64,000 nt of DNA from Frondihabitans peucedani. GTDB lineage: Bacteria; Actinomycetota; Actinomycetes; Actinomycetales; Microbacteriaceae. This document shows, one piece after another, positions 54,576 through 61,916 of the stretch. How positions within the stretch are numbered: position 1 is the first letter of the stretch; every line of letters starts with the position of its first letter. Position numbers and translations under genes: made by a program. The stretch lies in the NCBI RefSeq assembly GCF_039537585.1, contig NZ_BAABAU010000003.1, positions 1-64,000 of the forward strand. The letters run 5' to 3'. The notes beneath the pieces were generated by a model. It made no database searches. It was given only the letters and a program-made list of their open reading frames with translations, and was not told the DNA's origin.

Positions 54576-55780
54576 GCGAGAGGGGCGACCTGCGCGCTCC
54601 GGGCGACCCCGTCTCCGTGCCGACCGCAGCGTCGACGCCGTCTCGGGATGCCGATCCGGCCGCGACGCCAGCGCCGGTGCGCGCGGAGTCGCCGAGGCGG
54701 AAGCACCTGTACGAGGTCGACATCCTCCGGATCCTGACCTTCGTCTGCGTGATCGCCGTGCACGTGGTCAGCCACGCGGCGTCGAGCGGCGACGTCGGGC
54801 AGAACGGGTTCCTGATCCTGGTCCACTTCACCCGAGAGGTGTTCTTCGCCCTCACGGCCTTCGTCCTGGTGTACAGCTTCCTGCTGCGGCCGCGGCCCCT
54901 GGCGGAGTTCTGGCCGAGGCGGTTCCTGCTCGTCGCCCTCCCCTACGTCACCTGGTCGGCCATCTACGTCGTCGCCGACTGGCTGCACGACCCGCAGGGC
55001 ACGCTCCTCTCGCTCCTGCCGGCGTTCTGGCGCGACCTCTACACCGGCTCGGCCTGGTACCACCTCTACTTCCTGCTCGTGACGATGCAGGTGTACCTCC
55101 TCCTGCCGGTGATCGTCCGGCTGGTCCGGGCGACGCGCGGGCACCACCGGCTCGTGCTCGGCATCGCGCTGGCCGTCGAGCTCGTCATCGTCGGCAGCTA
55201 CCAGTACTTCCCGGCGCTGACCGCGTCGTTCAACCACTACAGCCGCATCGAGTTCTGGAGCTACGGCTTCCTGATCGTCGCCGGCGCGATCGCCGCCGAC
55301 CACGTGGGGCCGTTCCTCGCCTGGGTCCGCGGCAGCCGCGGGCTGATCGGGATCATCACCGCCGTCGGCGCCGCCGTCTCCCTCGCGGTCTACGCGATCA
55401 ACCTCGGGCTCGGTCAGTCGCCGGTCAAGGCGTCCACGGCCCTGCAGCCGGTCGTGATCGTGTGGTCGATCCCGGTCGCCCTCGCGTTCCTGGCGATCGG
55501 CACGGCCTGGGCCGACAGGCGTGTCGCAGGATCGCGCACCGCCCGCCTCGTCGACACGGCGAGCGACCGCTCCTTCGGCATCTTCCTGGCACACCCGTTC
55601 CTGATCTGGGTGCTGCTCCTCGCCTTCGACGGCTGGCTGCCGCGGATGATCCCGAGCCCGTGGCTGAGCGTCGTGCTGTACGTGCTGGTGGTCGTCGGGA
55701 CGGTGCTGCTGGTCGAGATCCTGCGACGCACGCCCCTGAGCCTCGCCCTGACCGGTAGGCCGTTCCGCTCGCGCCGGTAG
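54572..55780 (+). CDS. Acyltransferase_3 family membrane protein
   Basis: A 402-aa protein with about ten membrane spans after a 45-residue polar N-terminus. The family pattern YEVDILRILTFVCVIAVHVV includes the conserved His after the first helix; the end has FGIFLAHPFLIW. Such proteins O-acylate cell-surface sugars or lipids. The GTG overlaps the ligase stop (GTGA), suggesting a shared substrate. Confidence 0.88.
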   Translation: MSERGDLRAPGDPVSVPTAASTPSRDADPAATPAPVRAESPRRKHLYEVDILRILTFVCVIAVHVVSHAASSGDVGQNGFLILVHFTREVFFALTAFVLVYSFLLRPRPLAEFWPRRFLLVALPYVTWSAIYVVADWLHDPQGTLLSLLPAFWRDLYTGSAWYHLYFLLVTMQVYLLLPVIVRLVRATRGHHRLVLGIALAVELVIVGSYQYFPALTASFNHYSRIEFWSYGFLIVAGAIAADHVGPFLAWVRGSRGLIGIITAVGAAVSLAVYAINLGLGQSPVKASTALQPVVIVWSIPVALAFLAIGTAWADRRVAGSRTARLVDTASDRSFGIFLAHPFLIWVLLLAFDGWLPRMIPSPWLSVVLYVLVVVGTVLLVEILRRTPLSLALTGRPFRSRR

Positions 55781-55785
55781 CCGCG

Positions 55786-55819
55786 CGCCCGGCGGGGGGC
55801 AGGGCTCCGGCGCCGGGCG
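55786..55819. terminator. Terminator between acyltransferase and MFS genes
   Basis: CGCCCGGCG pairs with CGCCGGGCG (9 bp) over a 16-nt loop between convergent genes. It may serve both. Confidence 0.5.
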
Positions 55820-55823
55820 GGAG

Positions 55824-57134
55824 CTAGGCCAGCTTCTGCGCCCGGGCGAGGCCGTCGGTCGACGAGATGCGCTGCGGGTTCATCCGCCAGGCGACGACGG
55901 CGGCCGCGCCGAGGAGCACGATCGACGCGACGAACGGCCACTGCCAGCCGGTGGCGTCGACGAGGGCGCCGAACACGATGGGCGAGAAGATCCCGGCGAT
56001 GCCGAAGCCGGTGTTCATCATGCCGCTGGCGGTCCCGGCCCACTCGGGCGCGGCATCCATCGGGATCGCCCACAGCACGGCGTTGCAGAGCTCGAGGAAG
56101 AAGAACGACAGCGTCAACGACACGATCGCGACCGTGAGGTCGTGGAACACGAAGACCGGCACCAGGCAGAGCGCCGATCCGATCAGGCCGATCATGAGGG
56201 TGTTGCGGCGGGCGCTCCGCATGTCGCGGGTGCGGCGGAAGAACGCGTCGCTGACCACGCCGCCGACGGTGTCGCCGACCACGCCGCCGAGGAGCACCAG
56301 GGAGGTGAACACGGCGAAGGTGGTCAGCTTCAGGCCGAAGCTGTCGCCGAGGAACGACGGCAGCCAGGTCAGGAACACCCACAGGGTCCAGCCGTAGCCG
56401 AAGTCGACGAAGGTGACCGGCAGGATGGTGCGGATCAATCGCTTCCACGGCACCGGCGGGCGCACAGCGTCTTTCGGCACCGACGGCATCTCCGCCAGCT
56501 CGACCTGCGTGACCTTCTTGTGCTCGTCGGGGCGGTTGCGGAAGTACAGGAACCAGATGACGCCCCACACCGCGCTCACGACGCCGAGGATGAGGAACGA
56601 CTCGCGCCAGCCGGCCCAGACGATGAGGGCTGCGACGATGAGCGGGGCGGCGGCGTTGCCGAGGCGCGAGGCCGAGTGGACGACTCCCTGGACGAAGCCG
56701 TTCCGGTCGGACGGCACCCACCTCGTCATCGCGGACGTCGCCGTCGGGAAGGCGGCCGCCTCGGTCAGGCCGAGCAGGATGCGGGCGGCGAAGAGCGACC
56801 AGAAGCCGATCGAGAGACCGGTCGCGAGTGTCGCGACTCCCCAGAGCAGCGCGATCACGAAGAGCGCCTTCCGGGCGCCGAACCTCTCGCCGATGTTGCC
56901 GCCGACCACCTGGAGCAGCGCGTACGGGATGGAGAAGGCGGCGACGACGAGCCCCAGCTGCGTGTCGGTCAGCGAGAGGTCGGCCTTGATGCTCGGGAGG
57001 GCCGTCGAGATGTTCGTGCGGTCGATGTACGAGATCGCGTACATGACGCAGAGGATGAGGACGACGTTCCCGCGGACGCGATGCCGCATCGGCGTCGCCT
57101 TGACCTTGACGGGCTTCTCTTCGGTCAGACTCAT
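55824..57134 (-). CDS. MFS transporter, anion:cation symporter (ACS)-like
   Basis: A 436-aa, twelve-span permease. YIDRTNISTALPSIKADL in the first loop and GNIGERFGARKAL between helices 2 and 3 are typical of the ACS family (hexuronate, tartrate, phthalate and related carboxylates). Substrate not predictable. ATG at 57134 precedes the conserved region; an in-frame start at 57200 is less likely. Confidence 0.88.
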   Translation of the reverse strand: MSLTEEKPVKVKATPMRHRVRGNVVLILCVMYAISYIDRTNISTALPSIKADLSLTDTQLGLVVAAFSIPYALLQVVGGNIGERFGARKALFVIALLWGVATLATGLSIGFWSLFAARILLGLTEAAAFPTATSAMTRWVPSDRNGFVQGVVHSASRLGNAAAPLIVAALIVWAGWRESFLILGVVSAVWGVIWFLYFRNRPDEHKKVTQVELAEMPSVPKDAVRPPVPWKRLIRTILPVTFVDFGYGWTLWVFLTWLPSFLGDSFGLKLTTFAVFTSLVLLGGVVGDTVGGVVSDAFFRRTRDMRSARRNTLMIGLIGSALCLVPVFVFHDLTVAIVSLTLSFFFLELCNAVLWAIPMDAAPEWAGTASGMMNTGFGIAGIFSPIVFGALVDATGWQWPFVASIVLLGAAAVVAWRMNPQRISSTDGLARAQKLA

Positions 57135-57276
57135 TGGTTCGGGCACCTTCGGGGTTGTTCGTTCTTGTGTACTCCGGAGCGAAGTTCGACGCTCCCCCAT
57201 GAACTCTGCAGAGTCCCCCTCGGGTCATCCTAAGCAGAATCGGGCAAACGGCTAAGAGCCGATCTCTCCGGAGACG

Positions 57277-57313
57277 CAGAACGGCCCCTCCTGAGACAGG
57301 AGGGGCCGTTCTG
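57277..57313. terminator. rpsO terminator
   Basis: A 16-bp perfect stem, CAGAACGGCCCCTCCT with its complement, and the 5-nt loop GAGAC, 58 nt downstream of the rpsO stop. One of the strongest hairpins in the window. Confidence 0.9.
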
Positions 57314-57370
57314 GTGTCGTGTTTCAGACACGAACTGCGAAACGCGGCGTGAGCCGAGCGGTGCGCGGGA

Positions 57371-57640
57371 CTAGCGGCGCAGGCCGAGACGCTCGATGAG
57401 CGCGCGGTAGCGGTTGATGTCGACGTCGCTCAGGTAGCCGAGCAGACGACGACGCTGGCCCACGAGGAGCAGCAGACCACGACGCGAGTGGTGGTCGTGC
57501 TTGTGCTCTTTGAGGTGCTCGGTCAGGTCTTTGATGCGCTGAGTCATGACAGCCACCTGGACTTCGGGGGAACCCGTGTCGCCGGGGTGGGTCGCGTACT
57601 CTTCGATGATCGCAGTCTTCACTTCGGGTGCAAGTGCCAT
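57371..57640 (-). CDS. rpsO: 30S ribosomal protein S15
   Basis: The 89-aa 16S-binding protein with the S15 signature [20 protein letters not shown] and [18 protein letters not shown]. It has its own terminator and is not linked to pnp, unlike the common rpsO-pnp arrangement. Confidence 0.98.
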   Translation of the reverse strand: MALAPEVKTAIIEEYATHPGDTGSPEVQVAVMTQRIKDLTEHLKEHKHDHHSRRGLLLLVGQRRRLLGYLSDVDINRYRALIERLGLRR

Positions 57641-57742
57641 AGCTGGATCCCCTCTCTGTCGTTGCGCGGTGCTTCACGCCTGATGCGCGAGGCTCTCTTT
57701 ATCCGCGGCCGTTGGACGGCAACCTGAAGAGCTTAGCACCTG

Positions 57743-58237
57743 TCAGTACTGCCGGACAGCGCGCGACCGCCCGGCCGACGCGGACCGCGGCGAGCGCCGG
57801 GGCTTCCGGCCGGCGTTCGCGAACGGCAGGAAGAGCAGCCGGAGGAACAGCGCCGCGAGGACCCCGAGCAGGCCGCCGGCGCTGTTGTGGACGACGTCGC
57901 CGTAGTCCTCGACGCGGGTCGACGACAGGACCGTGCCCTGGTAGGTCTCGATCCCGAGCGACAGGACGACGCAGAGGGCCACGGCGAGGAAGAACAGCCG
58001 CTTCGGGAAGAACAGCGCCAGGAAGAATCCGAGCGGGACGAACATGGCCGCATTGGCGATCGACTCGACGACGTCGAAGGTGAGCCAGCTCGTCGAGGAG
58101 TGCCGGCCGAAGAAGCCGAGGGCGCGCCAGAGGAGCTCACCGGTCTGAGAGTCGTAGACGGAGGGCCGGAGGGTCATCCAGGCGACGAAGAGCAGGTAGA
58201 GGGCGGTGACGACGAGGAGCCACGGTCGGAATCGCAT
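57743..58237 (-). CDS. VanZ-like family membrane protein
   Basis: A 164-aa protein with four or five membrane spans and the VanZ pattern: TLRPSVYDSQTGE, SIANAAMFVPLGFFLAL and SLGIETYQ...DYGDVVHNSAGGLLG. The family's founding member gives teicoplanin tolerance, but most copies have unknown function. Confidence 0.85.
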   Translation of the reverse strand: MRFRPWLLVVTALYLLFVAWMTLRPSVYDSQTGELLWRALGFFGRHSSTSWLTFDVVESIANAAMFVPLGFFLALFFPKRLFFLAVALCVVLSLGIETYQGTVLSSTRVEDYGDVVHNSAGGLLGVLAALFLRLLFLPFANAGRKPRRSPRSASAGRSRAVRQY

Positions 58238-58288
58238 CCGGTCATCCTCCCCGATGCCGCCTGCGGATTCCCACGACGCGCCTCGGCG

Positions 58289-59179
58289 TCAGCCGAGGAG
58301 TCCCTGGACGACCGTCGGGGCCTCGAGCACGACGGCCAGCAGGAGGGCGGCGGCAGCACCCACGGCCCAGGCGGCCCGGATCCTGCGCGCGCCGTCGACC
58401 TCGGCCCGGACGCGTGCGAACCAGGACTGCAGCTCGGCCTGCGTCGGGAGCGCCTCGGGGGCCCTCGAGTCCGGGGCGGCGGAGGCCTCTGCTGGTGGTG
58501 CCGCGAGGGCGGGCCTCGGGTGCCAGGTGCGCGGCTTGAGAGCGGCGCGGGTGAGCTCGCGGACCTCGTCGACCGTCAGGATCGCGGGGAGGCCGCGCAG
58601 GTGGCGCTCGATCGCCGCCGCTCGGACGATCACGACCTCCTCCGGCTGCTGCGCGATCCTGAGGTGCGTCGCGCCGAGCACGACCACGAGCGGCGCGACC
58701 GGCACGGGGCGTCCGAGCGCGGTCTCGAGCAGGATCGACACGCGCCCGGCGCCGACGACGGAGTCGCGGAGGTACGGGGTCGACTCCCCGTCGGCGATGA
58801 CCGAGTGGTCCCAGACGACGACGCGCTTGCCGGGGTGGTTCTCGGTCGTGAGCGTGAAGACGCCGGCCGGTCCGATGACGACGTGGTCGACGTCGCGAAC
58901 GCCGTCGCCGACCGGCACCGAGTGGAGCACCCGCCAGGCCTCGCCGCGCGTGCCGAGGGCGCGCAGCCGCTCGGCGACCTCGAGCTCGCCCACGGCTCCG
59001 ACGAACCACAGACGGGCGCCGGGGGCGAGAGGGCTGCGGCCGGTAAGGCGCATCCGAGGACTTCGGTGAGCAGCGTCGTGCTGGCTCCGCCAGAGGCGTT
59101 CGAGCATCGTGGGCTCCGGCGCGCGGTCGTCGGCCAGCGGTGCTGACACGAGGTCGTCACTCGGACTCGGGATCGTCAA
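58289..59179 (-). CDS. NERD-domain protein with C-terminal membrane anchor
   Basis: A 296-aa protein with a nuclease-related (NERD) domain: GAVGELEVAERL, then DVDHVVIGPAGVFTLTTENH, followed by GKRVVV, and a C-terminal span (about 270-290). NERD resembles PD-(D/E)XK nucleases. The frame opens at TTG 59179; GTG 59149 is an alternative start. Role unknown. Confidence 0.8.
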   Translation of the reverse strand: MTIPSPSDDLVSAPLADDRAPEPTMLERLWRSQHDAAHRSPRMRLTGRSPLAPGARLWFVGAVGELEVAERLRALGTRGEAWRVLHSVPVGDGVRDVDHVVIGPAGVFTLTTENHPGKRVVVWDHSVIADGESTPYLRDSVVGAGRVSILLETALGRPVPVAPLVVVLGATHLRIAQQPEEVVIVRAAAIERHLRGLPAILTVDEVRELTRAALKPRTWHPRPALAAPPAEASAAPDSRAPEALPTQAELQSWFARVRAEVDGARRIRAAWAVGAAAALLLAVVLEAPTVVQGLLG

Positions 59180-59359
59180 TGGGAGGCCTTTCGAAGCGGT
59201 CCTCGAACGCTACCGACGCCCCGGTCGCTGCCGGTAGCGCTCATTGGGGGGTGAAATCCCGAACGGGGGCCGTACGGATGCTGAATGTCTCTCGGGTCCC
59301 AGCCGAATCGCTGCCCACCGCTCAGGAGTCGCCGCGCAGCACCTCAATAGGCTGTCGGC

Positions 59360-60085
59360 GTGGACACCCTCACCGCCCTGTGGTCGCGCGTCACCCAGAT
59401 CTCGGCGCCGCTGACGGTCCCGCTGCTGGTCGGCTCGCTCGTCGTCGGCATCCTGCTCGTCCTGCTGCCGGGCACCTGGCACACCGTCCGGCACGCGGTG
59501 ACCGTGGTCCACGAGGGCGGTCACGGGCTCGCCGCGGTCGTGAGCGGGAGGCGCCTGTCGGGCATCCGGCTGCACTCCGACACGTCCGGCCTCACCGTGT
59601 CGAAGGGGCCGCGCACCGGGCCCGGCATGGTCCTGACCCTGCTCGCCGGCTACACGGCCCCGGCCCTCGCTGCCCTCGGAGCTGCCTGGATGCTCAGTCG
59701 CGGCTACTCCGCGGGGCTCCTCTGGGCGCTGCTGGTCGTGCTCGCGCTGATGCTGATCCAGATCCGGAACTGGTTCGGGCTGTGGGTGATCCTCGTCGGC
59801 GCGGCTCTCGTCGCCGCCGTCACATTCTTCGCCACGCCGCAGTGGCAGCTGGTCTTCGGGCACGTGGTCACGGTGGTCCTGGCGCTCGGCGCCCTCCGGG
59901 CGAGCATCGAGCTTCAGGCGAGCAGGCGCCGCAGCCGAGGCGGCCAGTCGGACGCCGACCAGCTCGCGCGCCTGACGCGGGTGCCGGGGCTCGTCTGGGT
60001 GTTCGTGTTCGTCGTCGTGGCGCTCGGCTGTGCGATCGCCGACGCCTGGATGCTCGTGCCGCAGGGGCTGCTCACGCAGCCGTAG
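59360..60085 (+). CDS. M50 family membrane metallopeptidase-like protein
   Basis: A 241-aa integral membrane protein with about six spans and the zinc motif HEGGH (residues 51-55, VVHEGGHGLAAVVSG). It resembles the M50B-like family of actinobacteria with no known substrate. The GTG start has TAGGCT 6 nt upstream, suggesting a leaderless mRNA. Convergent with apt. Confidence 0.85.
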   Translation: MDTLTALWSRVTQISAPLTVPLLVGSLVVGILLVLLPGTWHTVRHAVTVVHEGGHGLAAVVSGRRLSGIRLHSDTSGLTVSKGPRTGPGMVLTLLAGYTAPALAALGAAWMLSRGYSAGLLWALLVVLALMLIQIRNWFGLWVILVGAALVAAVTFFATPQWQLVFGHVVTVVLALGALRASIELQASRRRSRGGQSDADQLARLTRVPGLVWVFVFVVVALGCAIADAWMLVPQGLLTQP

Positions 60086-60101
60086 CGGGGCGGGAGTCGC
60101 G

Positions 60102-60641
60102 TCAGGCCGGCGCCGACGAGATCGCGTGCACCGGCACGCGCGAGGCGAGGCGGTCGCGTCCGCCGAGCCCGTCGAGCTCGAGGAGCACTGCCACGCCGAC
60201 CACCTCGTAGCCCGCGCGCTCGAGCAGCGTGATGGAGGCCTCCGCCGTGCCGCCGGTGGCGAGGACGTCGTCGACGACCAGGACGCGCGAGCCGCGCGGC
60301 AGCTGGCCCGGTCGGAGCTCGATCGTGGCCTCTCCGTACTCGAGCGCGTAGCTCTCGCTGAGCACCTCGCCCGGGAGCTTGCCCGCCTTGCGGACGGTCA
60401 GGACGCCGGTGCCGGTCTGCGCGCCGATGCCTCCGGCGAGCGCGAAGCCGCGGGCCTCGATGCCCGCGACGGCCGTGAAGGCCCCCTCGAACGGCTCGGC
60501 CAGCTCGGCGCAGACGACGCCGAAGGCCTCGGCGTCGGCGAAGACCGGGGTGATGTCGCGGAACAGGATGCCGGGCTTCGGGAAGTCGGCCACGACGGCG
60601 GTAAGTCGGTCGACGAGGGCGGAGGCATCGGCTGCGGTCAT
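60102..60641 (-). CDS. apt: Adenine phosphoribosyltransferase
   Basis: Salvages adenine to AMP using PRPP. The 179-aa protein has PKPGILFRDITPVFAD, GIEARGF and the PRPP loop VLVVDDVLATGGTA (residues 120-133). ATG at 60641, with TACCGT 7 nt upstream. The frame continues far upstream as a shadow and was not used. Confidence 0.96.
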   Translation of the reverse strand: MTAADASALVDRLTAVVADFPKPGILFRDITPVFADAEAFGVVCAELAEPFEGAFTAVAGIEARGFALAGGIGAQTGTGVLTVRKAGKLPGEVLSESYALEYGEATIELRPGQLPRGSRVLVVDDVLATGGTAEASITLLERAGYEVVGVAVLLELDGLGGRDRLASRVPVHAISSAPA

Positions 60642-60818
60642 GGGATCAACGGTAGCGGGCCCCGGCTGCGCGTCCCGCCTCGGGTGCCGCCCGATCCTGC
60701 GCTCGGACGCGTACCCCGGACTGGGGCCGCTCCGTCCCCCGAACGGGCGCTGCTGGTCGGCGCCGCCCTCTGGTGGACTTGACAGCGACCACCCCGACCC
60801 GCCGATCGAGAGGCCACG

Positions 60819-61856
60819 ATGTCTGCCAGCCGCACCCGCGCGATCGTCCGGGCGCTGGCCGTCGCGGGCGCCGTCGCCGTCGTCGGCGGAGCGCTCGCCC
60901 AGGGGTTCCCGGCGGACGCCGCGACGGCCGCGAGGACGGCCCCGCCCAAGGTGCTCTCGATCGCCGAGATCCAGCGGTCGCAGGCGAAGCAGCTGTTCTC
61001 CGGCGGCCTCGCCGTCCAGAAGGACTCCAAGGCCGCGTCGATCGTCAGCGACCTCACCCGGCAGCGCAGGACCGCCGACGCGAAGGCGATCGGCCGGATC
61101 GCGTCGCAGCCGGTCGCGATCTGGCTCGGCGACTGGTACTCGAAGGCGCAGCTCGCCACGGTCGTCGGCCGCGCCGTCGCGAACGCCGCGAAGGCCGGGA
61201 AGACGCCGACGTTCGTCACCTACGCGATCCCGGACCGCGACTGCGGCGGCTACTCGAAGGGCGGTCTGACGGCCTCCCAGTACCTCAGCTGGAACAGGGC
61301 CGTGGCCGACGCCCTCCGCGGGCACCGCGCGGCCGTCCTGGTCGAGCCCGACTCCCTCGCCATGATCAGCAACTGCCCCTCCGTCGCGAAGGCCAGGCTG
61401 CCGCTGATCAAGTCGGCTGTCACGACCCTCGCCGGAGCCGGCATCGCGACCTACCTCGACGCGGGCAACTCGCACTGGGTCACGCCGCAGGTGATCGCCC
61501 CGCGTCTCGAGGCGGCCGGCATCGCATCGGCCCGCGGCTTCTTCACGAACGTGTCGAACTTCTACCCGCTGAAAGACGAGACCGCGTTCGCCGACCGGGT
61601 GTCCGCTCTGACGGACGGGTCGCACTACGTCGTCGACGTGTCGCGGAACGGACAGGGCTGGAAGGGCACCTGGTGCAACCCGAAGGGCGCCGGCCTCGGC
61701 AAGAACCCCGCGGTCGCCTCCGGGACCACCCGCCTCGACGCCACCCTGTGGGTCAAGACGCCCGGTGCCAGCGACGGCACCTGCAACGGCGGGCCCGCAG
61801 CCGGCACCTGGTGGCAGTCGTACGCGCTCGCCCTCGTCCGGCTCCGGGCGAAGTAG
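60819..61856 (+). CDS. Secreted glycoside hydrolase family 6 protein
   Basis: A 345-aa exported cellulase-type protein. Signal peptide (residues 1-35, cut near ADA-ATA). GH6 motifs: YAIPDRDCGGYSKGG (135-149, with the catalytic-centre Asp in RDC), VLVEPDSLA (general acid Asp178), YLDAGNSHWV, and the C-terminal WCNPKGAGLG and LWVKTPGASDGTCNGGP. No carbohydrate-binding module. Probably cuts beta-1,4-glucans. The 180 bp upstream hold one GATCCTGC site and no clear promoter. Confidence 0.92.
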   Translation: MSASRTRAIVRALAVAGAVAVVGGALAQGFPADAATAARTAPPKVLSIAEIQRSQAKQLFSGGLAVQKDSKAASIVSDLTRQRRTADAKAIGRIASQPVAIWLGDWYSKAQLATVVGRAVANAAKAGKTPTFVTYAIPDRDCGGYSKGGLTASQYLSWNRAVADALRGHRAAVLVEPDSLAMISNCPSVAKARLPLIKSAVTTLAGAGIATYLDAGNSHWVTPQVIAPRLEAAGIASARGFFTNVSNFYPLKDETAFADRVSALTDGSHYVVDVSRNGQGWKGTWCNPKGAGLGKNPAVASGTTRLDATLWVKTPGASDGTCNGGPAAGTWWQSYALALVRLRAK

Positions 61857-61916
61857 GGCGCAGGATCGGCCCGGCGGCACTCTCGCTGAGGCTCACGCTG
61901 CCTCGACCCCGGGGCC

